Source: Pseudomonas kairouanensis
Lineage (GTDB): Bacteria > Pseudomonadota > Gammaproteobacteria > Pseudomonadales > Pseudomonadaceae
Direction: 5' to 3'
DNA: 64,000 nucleotides
Assembly (NCBI RefSeq): GCF_004682055.1
Contig: NZ_QUZU01000004.1
Span: 124,001-188,000 of the forward strand
Shown: positions 1 to 8,667 of the stretch, piece after piece
How the letters are laid out: each line of letters starts with the position of its first letter
Numbering within the stretch: the stretch's first letter is position 1
Notes under the pieces: generated by a model
Databases searched by the model: none
Told to the model about the DNA's origin: nothing
The model's input: the letters and a program-made list of their open reading frames with translations, nothing else
Program-made: the position numbers and the translations under genes

Positions 1-308
1 TACAACACGCCGCCATCGGCCTTGGCCAGCACGCCGGGAGAGAACTGCGCCCGGCCTTCACCCAGCGCTGCATCCAGGTCCAGGGTGCCCACCAGGCGTT
101 CTTCGGTAGCGCCTAACGGCAAGGTCACGAACTGGCCGCTGGCCAACAGATCTGCCAGCCCCCGCGCCAGCGTGGACTTGGCCATGCCGCGCGGGCCTTC
201 GATCAGCACACCGCCGATCCTGGGGTCGATGGCGGTCAGGCACAGCGCCAGTTTCAACGCATCGGCGCCGACCACAGCGGACAGCGGGAAATGGGGGGTA
301 TCGGTCAT
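1..308 (-). CDS. AAA+ ATPase subunit of the cobalt/magnesium chelatase family (partial)
   Basis: The window edge cuts off the C-terminal part; 102 codons remain. The visible N-terminus contains a P-loop (GPRGMAKST, near residue 40) within a ChlI/BchI-type context ([13 protein letters not shown]). In this family the AAA+ subunit supplies ATP-driven force to the large chelatase subunit. Its ATG overlaps the cobN stop codon as ATGA, so the two are probably translationally coupled. Lying downstream of cobN in the same riboswitch-controlled transcript, it most likely serves aerobic cobalt insertion into hydrogenobyrinic acid diamide rather than chlorophyll synthesis. Start and family are clear; the exact subunit name is inferred from context. 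Confidence 0.85.
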   Translation of the reverse strand, partial: MTDTPHFPLSAVVGADALKLALCLTAIDPRIGGVLIEGPRGMAKSTLARGLADLLASGQFVTLPLGATEERLVGTLDLDAALGEGRAQFSPGVLAKADGGVL

Positions 309-3300
309 CAGCTGTCTTCTTCTATATCCAGCAACAGGTTTTCCAAGGCCTCGCGGTACGCTCCCGGCTCCTGCCACATGCCGCGCTGCTGGGCTTCGAG
401 CATGCGCTCGGTCATATCCCGCAGGGCATCAGGGTTGTGCTGCTGCACAAAGGCCCGGGTGTCGGGGTCGAGCAAGTAGGCATCGGCAAGCAAGGCATAT
501 TGGTGGTCATCGATCAGCGCAGTGGTGGCGTCGAAGGCGAACAGGTTGTCCACCGTCGCTGCCATCTCGAAGGCGCCTTTATAGCCATGGCGCTTCACAC
601 CGTCGATCCACTTGGGGTTGGCGGCGCGGGAGCGGATGACCCGGTTGAGCTCTTCCTTCAAGGTGCGGATCTTTGGCAAGTCCGGCTGGCTGTGGTCGCC
701 ATGGTAGCTGGCGGCTTTGTCGCCACTGAGGGTTTCTACCGCAGCAAGCATGCCGCCCTGGAATTGGTAGTAGTCATTGGAGTCGAGCAAGTCGTGCTCG
801 CGGTTGTCCTGGTTCTGCAACACCGCCTGGACCTGGCTCAAGCGCTGGGCAAATTGTTCGCGGGCGGCGGTGCCTTCGTCGGAGCCCCCATACGCATAGC
901 CGCCCCAGTTCAGGTATACCTCGGCCAAATCCTCGCGGCTTTGCCACAAGCGACCGTCAACCGCGCCCTGCACGCCAGCACCATAAGCGCCGGGCTTGGC
1001 CCCGAAGATGCGCCAGCCGGCCTGTTTTGCCGCCGCCTCCTCGTCCAGGCCCGAGTTGAGCAGCGCCTCACGCTCGCTGCGCACCTTGGCCGCCAGCGGG
1101 TTCATATCATCTGGTTCATCCAGCGCAGCCACTGCTTGCACCGCCGCGTCGAACAGGCGGATCAGATTGGCGAAGGCATCGCGGAAAAATCCTGACACCC
1201 GCAGCGTCACGTCCACCCGCGGGCGGTCCAGCAAACTGATGGGCAGGATTTCAAAGTCATCCACCCGCTGGCTGCCCGTAGCCCACACCGGACGCACCCC
1301 CATCAGCGCCATGGCCTGGGCGATGTCGTCACCACCGGTGCGCATGGTGGCGGTACCCCACACCGACAGGCCGAGTTGACGCAGGTGGTCGCCGTGGTCT
1401 TGCAGGTGGCGTTCAAGAATCAGGTTGGCGGATTGAAATCCAATGCGCCACGCGGTGGTGGTGGGCAGGTTGCGCACGTCCACGGTGAAGAAATTGCGGC
1501 CCGTGGGCAACACATCCAGGCGCCCACGACTCGGTGCGCCACTGGGGCCAGCGGGTACGAAACGACCGCCGAGGGCGTCCAGCAAACCACGCATTTCCGC
1601 CGGGCCGCAGGCATCCAGACGCGGTGCGACGACAATGCGCAGGCTTTCAATCACCGCTTTTACATCCTCCCAGCCGGGCTCTTCCAGCTGTTCAAGCGGC
1701 CCTTCCAGCGCCTGCTCGATCATGCGCGCCGCGTATAACTCCAGGCGCTCACGGGTGTCACCGGCGGTACGCCACACTTGCGCGTCGATCTTCTGGAGTA
1801 CCTGCGGGCGGCGACCGGTCCAGGGTTCGGACAGCGCACAATCCAACGGGTCAAAACCCAGCTCGAAGGCCTTGGCCAATACCCGCAACAGGCTCGATTG
1901 CGCACCCCGGCCATCGCCTCGGGGGATGCGCAGCAAGGCCAGCAAGGTGTCGATACGCAGGCGGCCTTGGGGCGATTCGCCAAAAACATGCAGGCCGTCG
2001 CGGATCTGTGACTCCTTCAAGTCACACAGGTAGGTATCCAGGCGCGGCAGCCACACGGCAGCGTCGGCATCGCTTTGCAGTTCCAGTTCCTGGTCGATGC
2101 GGGTTTCGCGCACCAGTTTGAGAATGTCTTTTTGCAGTTCCAGGGCGCGGCGCGGGTCGAGCAATTGCGCTTCGTAATATTCGTCCGCCAACAGTTCCAG
2201 GTTACGCAGCGGGCCGTAGGTTTCGGCGCGGGTCAGCGGCGGCATCAGGTGGTCGATGATCACCGCCTGGGTGCGGCGCTTGGCCTGGGCGCCCTCGCCC
2301 GGGTCGTTGACGATGAACGGGTAGATATTCGGCAGCGGGCCCAGCAATGCGTCGGGCCAGCAGTTTTCCGACAGCCCCACGCCCTTGCCCGGCAGCCACT
2401 CCAGGTTGCCATGCTTGCCGACATGGATCACGCCGTGGGCGCCGTAGGTGTGGCGCAACCAGAAGTAAAACGCCAGGTAGCCGTGGGGCGGCACCAGGTC
2501 CGGGTCGTGGTAGACCGCACTGGCGTCCACTTGGTAGCCGCGAGCGGGCTGGATACCGACAAAGGTCAGGCCCAGCCGCAGGCCGGCGATCATCATGCGG
2601 CCGTCACGGAACATAGGGTCGATATGGGGCGTGCCCCAGCGTTCCAGCACCGCTTGGCGATTGGACTCAGGCAGGCGACTGAACATCGCCTCGTAGTCGG
2701 CCAGGCTCATGCTTTGCTGGCACGGGCGCAGGTCCAGGCTGTCGAGGTCGTTGGTGACGCCGCCCAGTAGGTCCTGGATCAGAGCAGTGCCGCTGCCAGG
2801 CAATTCGTTCGGCAGCGGATAACCTTCAGCTTGCATCGCACGTAGGATATTCAACGCCGCAGCGGGCGTATCCAGGCCCACACCGTTACCGATGCGACCA
2901 TCGCGGGTCGGGTAGTTGGCCAGGATCAGCGCGATGCGCTTGTCGGCATTCGGCACGCGGGCCAGTTCAACCCAACGCCGCGCCAGTTCGGCGACAAAAT
3001 CCATGCGTTCGGGGGCTGCGCGATAGCACACCACGTCCGACTGGCTGCGCTCACTGCGCCATGCCAGGTCCTTGAAGCTGATCGGTCGGCTGATGATGCG
3101 CCCGTCCAACTCCGGCAATGCGATATGCATCGCCAGATCACGCGGGCCGAGCCCTTGTTCGCTGGCCTGCCAACCGGGTTCGTTGTCCTGGGCACAAATC
3201 GCCTGGATCACCGGGATATTGCGGCGAAACGGCCGTAAATGCGGCGCTTCGGGGCTGGACTGCGCAAAGCCGGTGGTATTGAGGATCACCGCCGCTCCCA

Positions 3301-4069
3301 CTTCATCCAGCAAGTCCTCGACCACCGTCAGGCAGCCGGGCTCTTTTAAACTGGCCACCGCTATCGGCAACGGGTTAAGGCCCGCCGCCTGTAAACGTTG
3401 GCAAAACACATCAATAAAACCGGTATTGGCCGCCTGTAAATGGGAGCGGTAGAACAGCACCGCTGCCACCGGGAATTCGGCGTTCCAGTGCGCTTGCCAG
3501 TCATTGAGACGGGAATTGGCGTTATGCGGATGATAAATCGCGGTGCGCGGCAGGGCTTGTGGCTCGGCCCAGGCGTAGTCGCGGCCCAGGTAGCTACTGG
3601 CCAGGCAGCGATAGAAATCCAGCGCATTGCCCAGGCCGCCCTGGCGCAGGAAGTGCCAAAGACGGTCGCGGCTTTCGGCGTTTACCGTACTCAGTCCGCT
3701 GAGCTCAGGGTCTGGGCGATCATCCCCCGGCACCAGGATCAGTTGCACGCCGCGTTCGGCCAACTCCACCAGACGCTCGATACCGTAGCGCCAATAGCCG
3801 ATGCCGCCATGCAGCGAAATCAGGATGACCTTGGCGTGGCGCAGCACCTCATCCACATACAAGTCCACCGAAGCATGGTTCTGCACCTGCATCGGGTTGG
3901 CCAGGCGCAGGCTCGGGTAGTCATCGGGCAACTGCTGGGCCGCTTCGGCCAGCAGCGCCAGGCTGGAATCGCCGCTGCACAGGATCACCAGTTCAGCGGG
4001 GGTTTGGCCAAGGTCGGCAATATTGTCGTCCGAGACGAAACCACCGGGCTGAGTCCTGAGCAGGTGCAT
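308..4069 (-). CDS. cobN: Cobaltochelatase large subunit CobN
   Basis: This 1253-residue protein has the length and character of CobN, the porphyrin-binding subunit of the aerobic cobaltochelatase that inserts Co2+ into hydrogenobyrinic acid a,c-diamide in the cytoplasm. Family segments include [19 protein letters not shown] near residue 540, in the CobN/BchH core, and a C-terminal region with [13 protein letters not shown]. It lies three bases after cobW and overlaps the following ATPase gene by ATGA, forming cobW-cobN-ATPase. The cobalamin riboswitch upstream of cobW should repress all three genes when B12 is plentiful. Long open frames on the opposite strand here are codon-bias shadows. 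Confidence 0.95.
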   Translation of the reverse strand: MHLLRTQPGGFVSDDNIADLGQTPAELVILCSGDSSLALLAEAAQQLPDDYPSLRLANPMQVQNHASVDLYVDEVLRHAKVILISLHGGIGYWRYGIERLVELAERGVQLILVPGDDRPDPELSGLSTVNAESRDRLWHFLRQGGLGNALDFYRCLASSYLGRDYAWAEPQALPRTAIYHPHNANSRLNDWQAHWNAEFPVAAVLFYRSHLQAANTGFIDVFCQRLQAAGLNPLPIAVASLKEPGCLTVVEDLLDEVGAAVILNTTGFAQSSPEAPHLRPFRRNIPVIQAICAQDNEPGWQASEQGLGPRDLAMHIALPELDGRIISRPISFKDLAWRSERSQSDVVCYRAAPERMDFVAELARRWVELARVPNADKRIALILANYPTRDGRIGNGVGLDTPAAALNILRAMQAEGYPLPNELPGSGTALIQDLLGGVTNDLDSLDLRPCQQSMSLADYEAMFSRLPESNRQAVLERWGTPHIDPMFRDGRMMIAGLRLGLTFVGIQPARGYQVDASAVYHDPDLVPPHGYLAFYFWLRHTYGAHGVIHVGKHGNLEWLPGKGVGLSENCWPDALLGPLPNIYPFIVNDPGEGAQAKRRTQAVIIDHLMPPLTRAETYGPLRNLELLADEYYEAQLLDPRRALELQKDILKLVRETRIDQELELQSDADAAVWLPRLDTYLCDLKESQIRDGLHVFGESPQGRLRIDTLLALLRIPRGDGRGAQSSLLRVLAKAFELGFDPLDCALSEPWTGRRPQVLQKIDAQVWRTAGDTRERLELYAARMIEQALEGPLEQLEEPGWEDVKAVIESLRIVVAPRLDACGPAEMRGLLDALGGRFVPAGPSGAPSRGRLDVLPTGRNFFTVDVRNLPTTTAWRIGFQSANLILERHLQDHGDHLRQLGLSVWGTATMRTGGDDIAQAMALMGVRPVWATGSQRVDDFEILPISLLDRPRVDVTLRVSGFFRDAFANLIRLFDAAVQAVAALDEPDDMNPLAAKVRSEREALLNSGLDEEAAAKQAGWRIFGAKPGAYGAGVQGAVDGRLWQSREDLAEVYLNWGGYAYGGSDEGTAAREQFAQRLSQVQAVLQNQDNREHDLLDSNDYYQFQGGMLAAVETLSGDKAASYHGDHSQPDLPKIRTLKEELNRVIRSRAANPKWIDGVKRHGYKGAFEMAATVDNLFAFDATTALIDDHQYALLADAYLLDPDTRAFVQQHNPDALRDMTERMLEAQQRGMWQEPGAYREALENLLLDIEEDS

Positions 4070-4072
4070 AAA

Positions 4073-5134
4073 TTAAACGCTGAGGGCGGCGCGCAGTTGC
4101 GCTTCGAGGCCCGCCGCGTCGAGGTCCTGGCCAATGAGCACCAGGCGCGTGACACGGGCTTCTTCAGCGCCCCAGGCACGGTCGAAGTGCTTGTCGAACC
4201 GCGTGCCCACGCCCTGGATCAGCAGGCGCATCGGCTTGTTGGGGATGGCCGCAAAGCCTTTGACCCGCAGGATGCCGTGCTGCACCACCAACTGGGTCAG
4301 GGCGTCGAGCAACAGCGCTTCGTCGGCTTGCGGCAGGTCGATGGAGATGGAGTCGAAAGCGTCATGGTCATGATCGTCTTCACCTTCGTGGTGATGATCG
4401 TGATGGCTGTGGCGAGCGTCGATGTGCTCTTCGGAGCCCGCGCCCAGGCCAATCAACACGTCCAGCGGCAGGCGACCGCTGCTGGCCTCGATAATCTTGA
4501 CCGCAGGCGGCAGTTCTTCAGCGACTTCCAGGCGCACGCGGGCCAGGTCTTCGGGGCTGATCAGGTCGGTTTTGTTGAGGATCACCAGGTCGGCGCTGGC
4601 CAACTGGTCGGCGAACAACTCGTGCAGCGGGGATTCGTGATCCAGGTTGGGGTCGAGCTTGCGCTGGGCGTCCACTTGATCCGGGAAAGCCGCAAAGGTG
4701 CCGGCGGCCACGGCAGGGCTGTCGACCACGGTGATCACCGCATCCACGGTGCAGGCGCTGCGGATTTCCGGCCACTGGAAGGCTTGCACCAATGGCTTTG
4801 GCAGGGCCAGGCCGGAGGTTTCGATAAGGATATGGTCAAGGTCGCCGCGGCGGGCCACCAGTTCACGCATTACCGGGAAGAACTCTTCCTGCACGGTGCA
4901 GCACAGGCAGCCGTTGGCCAGTTCGTACACACGGCCGTTGGCTTCTTCTTCGGTGCAACCGATGGAGCACTGCTTGAGGATTTCACCGTCGATGCCCAGC
5001 TCGCCGAATTCGTTGACGATCACCGCGATGCGACGGCCTTGGGCGTTATCGAGCATATGGCGCAGCAAGGTGGTTTTGCCCGAGCCGAGAAAGCCGGTAA
5101 CGATGGTGACGGGAAGTTTGGCCAGTGTTTTCAT
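4073..5134 (-). CDS. cobW: CobW-type G3E GTPase, metal chaperone for cobalamin synthesis
   Basis: This 353-residue protein is a G3E P-loop GTPase. It shows Walker A (GFLGSGKTT, residues 14-22), the metal-binding GCLCC motif (75-79), the NKTD guanine-specificity motif near residue 190 and a His/Asp-rich loop near residue 250 (HSHHDHHH). The family delivers metal ions to client enzymes; CobW is proposed to supply Co2+ to the CobN chelatase, and the gene sits directly upstream of cobN. The ATG at 5134 is preceded by AAGGGC. About 100 nt separate it from the B12 riboswitch, including a perfect CTGCGC-CAGT-GCGCAG hairpin (5174-5189) that may belong to the expression platform. Confidence 0.95.
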   Translation of the reverse strand: MKTLAKLPVTIVTGFLGSGKTTLLRHMLDNAQGRRIAVIVNEFGELGIDGEILKQCSIGCTEEEANGRVYELANGCLCCTVQEEFFPVMRELVARRGDLDHILIETSGLALPKPLVQAFQWPEIRSACTVDAVITVVDSPAVAAGTFAAFPDQVDAQRKLDPNLDHESPLHELFADQLASADLVILNKTDLISPEDLARVRLEVAEELPPAVKIIEASSGRLPLDVLIGLGAGSEEHIDARHSHHDHHHEGEDDHDHDAFDSISIDLPQADEALLLDALTQLVVQHGILRVKGFAAIPNKPMRLLIQGVGTRFDKHFDRAWGAEEARVTRLVLIGQDLDAAGLEAQLRAALSV

Positions 5135-5237
5135 CGGATGCCCTTGGGGGCGGGCATACGGGACGATAGGCCCTGCGCCAGTGCGCAGCAGCGGATTTCG
5201 TCACCGGATCACCCCGCCCGGTTGAAGTAGAAAATCG

Positions 5238-5420
5238 GTTGCGAGGCAGGTCTCCTGGCTTGGGGCGTGCCGGTCTTGCGACCGGCGCTGACTGCGCCTT
5301 CCCGCCTTTTCGGCAGTGGCGTGGCAGTCATCTGAACCCTTCACAGTTGCGGGGGCAGCCGCGGCTTGGACCGCGTTCCCTTCTTAGCTTCGGCCTGGGC
5401 CGAAGAACCTCGCGGGTGCA
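5238..5420 (-). promoter_or_regulatory. Cobalamin riboswitch controlling cobW-cobN-ATPase
   Basis: Read on the minus strand, this leader has the hallmarks of the AdoCbl riboswitch: the core GCTGCCCCCGCAACTGT (complement of 5343-5359), a CGGGAAGGC segment and the B12 box AGCCAGGAGACCTGCC (complement of 5245-5260). It is placed just before cobW. Binding of cobalamin is expected to reduce expression of the operon, probably through the region between 5135 and 5237. Confidence 0.95.
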
Positions 5421-5449
5421 AGGCTACGCAGTGCTTGGGGGATGGTCAA
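5421..5449 (-). promoter_or_regulatory. Candidate sigma-70 promoter for the cobW operon
   Basis: On the minus strand a TTGACC -35 (5444-5449) is separated by exactly 17 bases from a TAGCCT -10 (5421-5426). Transcription would start about 5414, at the 5' edge of the riboswitch aptamer. The GGGTT microsatellite begins only about five bases upstream of the -35. This is inferred from spacing and match only. Confidence 0.5.
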
Positions 5450-5453
5450 TGAT

Positions 5454-5486
5454 GGGGTTGGGTTGGGTTGGGTTGGGTTGGGTTGG
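5454..5486 (+). repeat. GGGTT microsatellite, G-quadruplex-prone
   Basis: Six consecutive GGGTT units follow an extra G, then GG. The plus strand has more than four evenly spaced G-triplets, a composition that can form G-quadruplexes. It abuts the left end of the inverted repeat element and the -35 of the cobW promoter. Copy number of such tracts commonly varies between strains. Confidence 0.9.
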
Positions 5487-5629
5487 TGTACATATCCGTT
5501 GCTGCGGTAACGGCCACTTAGGGTTCCGCTCTTACAGCGGGTCACTTTTGGAAAAGCGCCAAAAGTAACCAAAAACGCTTCGCCCCAACACTCGGCACCT
5601 CGCCTAGGCTCGGTGTGCCCGTAATCCGA

Positions 5630-5717
5630 CATGGATTTGGGGGGCCGCCGCCACGCGCCATCCATGGCGCGGGGCGGCTAAACCGGCATCCCTGCCGGTT
5701 TACCCCCCAAATCCATG
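5630..5717. repeat. Three-way-junction fold in left repeat unit
   Basis: An outer 15-bp perfect stem (5630-5644 with 5703-5717) encloses two hairpins. Hairpin A is CCGCC/GGCGG (5645-5649, 5673-5677) plus GCGCCA/TGGCGC with a TCCA loop. Hairpin B is TAAACCGGCA/TGCCGGTTTA (5679-5688, 5693-5702) with a TCCC loop. All pairs are read directly from the sequence; folding in vivo is inferred. Confidence 0.8.
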
Positions 5718-5914
5718 CCGAATTCCGGCCAGCGTGTTTAACGGGGCGCCTAAGATCAAAATCAAAAACAAAGCGAGGCGGCCTAGTAGCCGACCTGATA
5801 TTCAAAGCCTGCGCGATTCCCTGATAGACACCAACGTACCCACGATGCGAAGCGAGCCGCTCTTGATCTTGCTTTTGATCTGGGGCGCCCCGTCAAACAC
5901 GCTGGCCGAACGCA

Positions 5915-6003
5915 GGCTTGAATCCGTGGGTAACCCGGCAGGACGCCGGGTTAGCCGCACTGGGCCATGGATGGCCCATTGCGGCGGCCCACGGATTCAA
6001 GCC
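5915..6003. repeat. Three-way-junction fold in right repeat unit
   Basis: The same architecture as the left unit, inverted. A 16-bp perfect outer stem (5915-5930 with 5988-6003) encloses hairpin B (TAACCCGGC/GCCGGGTTA, 5931-5939 and 5945-5953) and hairpin A (GCCGCA/TGCGGC with inner TGGGCCAT/ATGGCCCA). At least seven of fifteen aligned outer-stem pairs differ from the left unit, and every one remains Watson-Crick paired. Confidence 0.8.
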
Positions 6004-6141
6004 GGAGAGAGGGCACACCGAGCCTAGGCGAGGTGCCGAGTGTTGGGGCGAGGACCTTTTGGTTACTTTTGGGTCCTTCCAAAAGTGACCCGCTGTAAGA
6101 GCGGAACCCTAAGTGGCCGTTACCGCAGCAAAGGATATGTA

Positions 6142-6181
6142 CACCACCACCACCACCACCACCACCACCACCACCACCACC
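6142..6181 (+). repeat. CAC trinucleotide microsatellite
   Basis: About thirteen CAC units run directly on from the right terminus of the inverted element (GTACA then CAC repeats). Read on the opposite strand it is a GTG/GGT tract, so both ends of the element carry G-rich tracts in the same relative orientation. One frame would encode poly-histidine, but nothing suggests it is translated. Confidence 0.9.
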
Positions 6182-6238
6182 CAAAAAACCACATCCCAAT
6201 TGACTCCCCACCAACCCCCATGCTCTCCTACACATCTT

Positions 6239-6424
6239 GTTTCGGGTGCCCTGCAAAGGGTGAAACGGGAAACCGGTACGTCATAGCGATATGACAAGTC
6301 CGGTGCTGCCCCCGCAACGGTAAGCGAGCGAAACGTCATATCCACTGTGCCAATGGCATGGGAAGGCGACGCTTTCAGGCTGACTCTTTACAAGAGTCTC
6401 CCCTCGCAAGCCCGGAGACCGGCC
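6239..6424 (+). promoter_or_regulatory. Cobalamin riboswitch controlling cbtB-cbtA-cobE-cobM
   Basis: The leader has the AdoCbl aptamer features: GGTGAAACGGGAA near 6260, the core GGTGCTGCCCCCGCAACGG (6302-6320), a GGGAAGGCGACG segment (6360-6371) and the B12 box AAGCCCGGAGACCGGCC (6408-6424). It lies about 115 bases before cbtB. A TTGACT at 6200-6205 could be the -35, but no convincing -10 is visible. It mirrors the riboswitch of the divergent cobW operon. Confidence 0.95.
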
Positions 6425-6467
6425 CGAAAAAATCAGATAACAAACCCGCGGTGGGCGGGCGCTGTTC

Positions 6468-6498
6468 AAAACCCTGCGTGCCTGGCTCGCGGGGTTTT
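6468..6498 (+). terminator. Hairpin in riboswitch leader, possible attenuator
   Basis: AAAACCCTGC pairs with GCGGGGTTTT (one T-G wobble) around a 10-base loop and ends in TTTT. It lies between the aptamer and the cbtB start, the position expected for a ligand-controlled terminator. The T run is short, so the call is tentative. Confidence 0.4.
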
Positions 6499-6539
6499 CA
6501 TGCGCTCGTTTCACTCAAGACACCTGAAAGGGACGCGCC

Positions 6540-6728
6540 ATGTCGATCATCAGCAGCACTTCGCACTCCGCCAGCAGCACTCAAACCCTCAGCCAACGCC
6601 TGACCGCCGCCATCGTGACGTCGATCCTGGGCGCCAGCCTTGTGTATTTCGCCGGGTTCTCCCATATCGAAGCCGTGCACAACGCGGCCCACGATACCCG
6701 CCACAGCGCCGCGTTCCCTTGCCACTGA
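6540..6728 (+). CDS. cbtB: Cobalt transporter subunit CbtB
   Basis: This 62-residue protein has one hydrophobic helix (about residues 21-41, LTAAIVTSILGASLVYFAGF) followed by a short His-rich tail (HNAAHDTRH ending FPCH). That is the signature of CbtB, the small partner of CbtA in B12-regulated cobalt uptake in proteobacteria. It is the first gene after the riboswitch, with AGGGA six bases before the ATG, and cbtA begins 11 bases after its stop. Acts in the inner membrane. The family role rests largely on genomic linkage with B12 genes and riboswitches. Confidence 0.9.
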   Translation: MSIISSTSHSASSTQTLSQRLTAAIVTSILGASLVYFAGFSHIEAVHNAAHDTRHSAAFPCH

Positions 6729-6739
6729 GACCTGCCGAC

Positions 6740-7444
6740 ATGATCAAGCGTATTGCGCAAACCGCAGGTTTCACCGGTCTTGCGGCCGCCCTGCTGCTGA
6801 CCCTGCTGCAAAGTTTCTGGGTGGCCCCGCTGATTTTGCAGGCGGAAACCTTTGAACATGCCCCGGCCGCCGTCGAAGTGGCCCACGAGCATGGCGCTGG
6901 CGCTGCTGCCCATACCCACGACGCCGAGGCCTGGGAACCGGAAGACGGCTGGCAGCGCGTGCTGTCCACCACGGGCGGCAACCTGGTGGTTGCAGTGGGT
7001 TTTGCGTTGATGCTGGCGGGCCTTTACACCCTGCGTGCGCCAACCCGTACCGCTCAAGGCCTGCTGTGGGGCCTGGCCGGTTATGCAACCTTCGTATTGG
7101 CGCCAACCCTGGGCCTGCCACCTGAGCTGCCCGGCACCGCTGCCGCCGACCTGGCGCTGCGCCAGACCTGGTGGATCGGTACTGCGGCCTCTACCGCTGC
7201 CGGTATCGCGCTGATCGTGTTTGGTCGCAATTGGCTGCTCAAGGCGCTGGGCGTCGCGATCCTGGTCGTGCCGCATGTGATCGGCGCGCCCCAACCCGAA
7301 GTGCACTCGATGTTGGCCCCCGAGGCGCTGGAAGCGCAGTTCAAGATCGCCTCGCAGCTGACCAATGTGGTGTTCTGGCTGGCCCTGGGCCTGATCAGCG
7401 CCTGGCTGTTCCGCCGCAACCGTGACGATCAATACTCGGCATGA
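6740..7444 (+). CDS. cbtA: Cobalt transporter subunit CbtA
   Basis: This 234-residue membrane protein has several hydrophobic helices (for example residues 7-27 and around 85-105) and a His-rich loop near residues 50-65 (HEHGAGAAAHTHD), typical of CbtA. The open frame extends far upstream of the ATG at 6740, but the chosen start lies directly after cbtB and opens with a membrane segment (MIKRIAQTAGFTG). Its stop overlaps the cobE start as ATGA. With CbtB it is expected to import cobalt for the chelatase encoded divergently. Confidence 0.9.
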   Translation: MIKRIAQTAGFTGLAAALLLTLLQSFWVAPLILQAETFEHAPAAVEVAHEHGAGAAAHTHDAEAWEPEDGWQRVLSTTGGNLVVAVGFALMLAGLYTLRAPTRTAQGLLWGLAGYATFVLAPTLGLPPELPGTAAADLALRQTWWIGTAASTAAGIALIVFGRNWLLKALGVAILVVPHVIGAPQPEVHSMLAPEALEAQFKIASQLTNVVFWLALGLISAWLFRRNRDDQYSA

Positions 7445-7833
7445 CACTGGTGGTTGGCCTGGGCTGCCAGCGGGGCTGCGACGTTCGCACCCTGCTGGAC
7501 CTGTTGGATGCCGCCCTCGCCGAGGGGGGCATTGAGCGCAACCGCATCGCGGGGCTGGCCAGTATCGACCTGAAAAGACATGAGCCCGCAATGCTGGCAC
7601 TGGCCAAGGAGCTGAACCTGCCACTGACCTGTTTCAGCGCCGGGCAACTGACCGCGTATGAAGATCGCCTGAGCCACAAATCCGACGTCGCGTTCATCCA
7701 TACCGGCTGCTACGGCATCGCCGAAAGCGCCGCCCTGGCCCTGGCCGAACAACTGGCCGGCCGCCCTGCCCGCCTGCTGATCACGCGCAAAAAAACCGCC
7801 CGAGCCACCTTTGCGTTGGCGTGTGCCGGCTGA
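7441..7833 (+). CDS. cobE: CobE / CbiG C-terminal-domain protein of cobalamin synthesis
   Basis: This 130-residue protein matches the CobE/CbiG_C family: VVGLGCQRGCD at the N-terminus, a central SIDLKRHEPAMLALA segment and TGCYGIAESAAL near residue 85. The family is required in aerobic and anaerobic cobalamin pathways; CobE is implicated in handling a precorrin intermediate, though its precise chemistry is less settled than that of CbiG. It overlaps cbtA by four bases and precedes cobM. Confidence 0.85.
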   Translation: MTLVVGLGCQRGCDVRTLLDLLDAALAEGGIERNRIAGLASIDLKRHEPAMLALAKELNLPLTCFSAGQLTAYEDRLSHKSDVAFIHTGCYGIAESAALALAEQLAGRPARLLITRKKTARATFALACAG

Positions 7834-7901
7834 AAACCCGATAATCGCCCTTCCCGATCATGAGCAATCTTCATGCTCGCCCGTTTCCCACAGGAATCCC
7901 C

Positions 7902-8648
7902 ATGACCGTCTACTTCATCGGCGCAGGCCCCGGCGACCCGGAATTGATCACCGTCAAAGGCCAGCGGCTGATCCGCAGCTGCCCGGTGATCATCTACGCG
8001 GGCTCGCTGGTGCCGGCGGCAGTATTGGAAGGTCATCAGGCGTCAATCGTGGTCAATAGCGCCGAACTGCATCTGGAACAGATCATTGATTTGATCAGCG
8101 AAGCCCACGCCAATGGCCAGGATGTGGCCCGGGTGCACTCCGGCGACCCAAGCCTGTATGGCGCGATTGGCGAGCAGATCCGCCATCTACGCGCGCTGGG
8201 CATCCCCTTCCAGATCATCCCTGGCGTTACGGCAGTAGCGGCGTGTGCGGCGCTGCTGGAAACAGAACTGACCCTGCCAGACATCGCCCAGAGCGTGATC
8301 CTGACCCGCTACGCCGACAAAACCAGCATGCCCGTAGGCGAGGATTTCGACAGCCTGGCGCAACATGGCACCACTATGGCGATTCACCTGGGGGTCAACC
8401 ACCTGGAGAAAATCGTCGCCGAACTGCTGCCGCACTATGGCGCCGATTGCCCGATTGCCGTGGTGCATAGAGCAACGTGGCCGGACCAGGACTGGGCGAT
8501 TGGCACGCTGAGTGATATTGCCGAGAAAGTTGCGGCCAAGGGGTTTCGGCGCACGGCGTTGATTGTGGTGGGCCGGGTGTTGGCCAGTGACAGTTTTAGC
8601 GAGTCGTCCTTGTATCGCGCAGGGCATGCCCATCTTTACCGCCCCTGA
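7902..8648 (+). CDS. cobM: Precorrin-4 C11-methyltransferase
   Basis: This 248-residue protein is a tetrapyrrole methylase. It opens with VYFIGAGPGDPELITVKG, the SAM-binding glycine motif of the family, and contains VHSGDPSLYGAIGEQ near residue 80. CobM methylates C11 of precorrin-4 to give precorrin-5 with SAM. The open frame allows 14 more residues upstream, but the ATG at 7902 begins the conserved domain exactly and follows ACAGGAA. It is the last gene of the riboswitch-controlled plus-strand operon; a REP doublet and a strong terminator follow. Confidence 0.92.
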   Translation: MTVYFIGAGPGDPELITVKGQRLIRSCPVIIYAGSLVPAAVLEGHQASIVVNSAELHLEQIIDLISEAHANGQDVARVHSGDPSLYGAIGEQIRHLRALGIPFQIIPGVTAVAACAALLETELTLPDIAQSVILTRYADKTSMPVGEDFDSLAQHGTTMAIHLGVNHLEKIVAELLPHYGADCPIAVVHRATWPDQDWAIGTLSDIAEKVAAKGFRRTALIVVGRVLASDSFSESSLYRAGHAHLYRP

Positions 8649-8667
8649 TGGGTGAACTCGGTCAAAA

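Larger units (their letters stand above)
5488..6140. repeat. Composite non-coding element: two 300-bp units in inverted orientation
   Basis: The left unit (about 5488-5785) and the right unit (about 5847-6140, opposite strand) are inverted copies around a 60-bp centre. Both begin at the terminal motif GTACATATCC and share nearly identical first 130 bases, including a CCGCT-CTTAC-AGCGG hairpin. They then diverge in sequence while keeping the same set of stems (see the separate junction entries). Short open frames across it are inconsistent between the copies, so it is not coding. Repeats of this general sequence recur in fluorescens-group genomes to my knowledge; I cannot assign a named family. 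It fills most of the gap between the two cobalamin riboswitches. Confidence 0.85.

Noticed and set aside
3440..5230. 596-codon plus-strand frame opposite cobN/cobW
   Set aside because: It lies antisense to two genes with clear domains; its composition is that of a codon-bias shadow in G+C-rich DNA.
5615..6027. Short frames inside the inverted repeat element as hypothetical proteins
   Set aside because: They are not preserved between the two copies, and the sequence is explained by paired stems.
6040..6294. Frame encoding a run of 13 histidines
   Set aside because: The His run is only the CAC microsatellite read in one frame; the frame spans the repeat terminus and the riboswitch.
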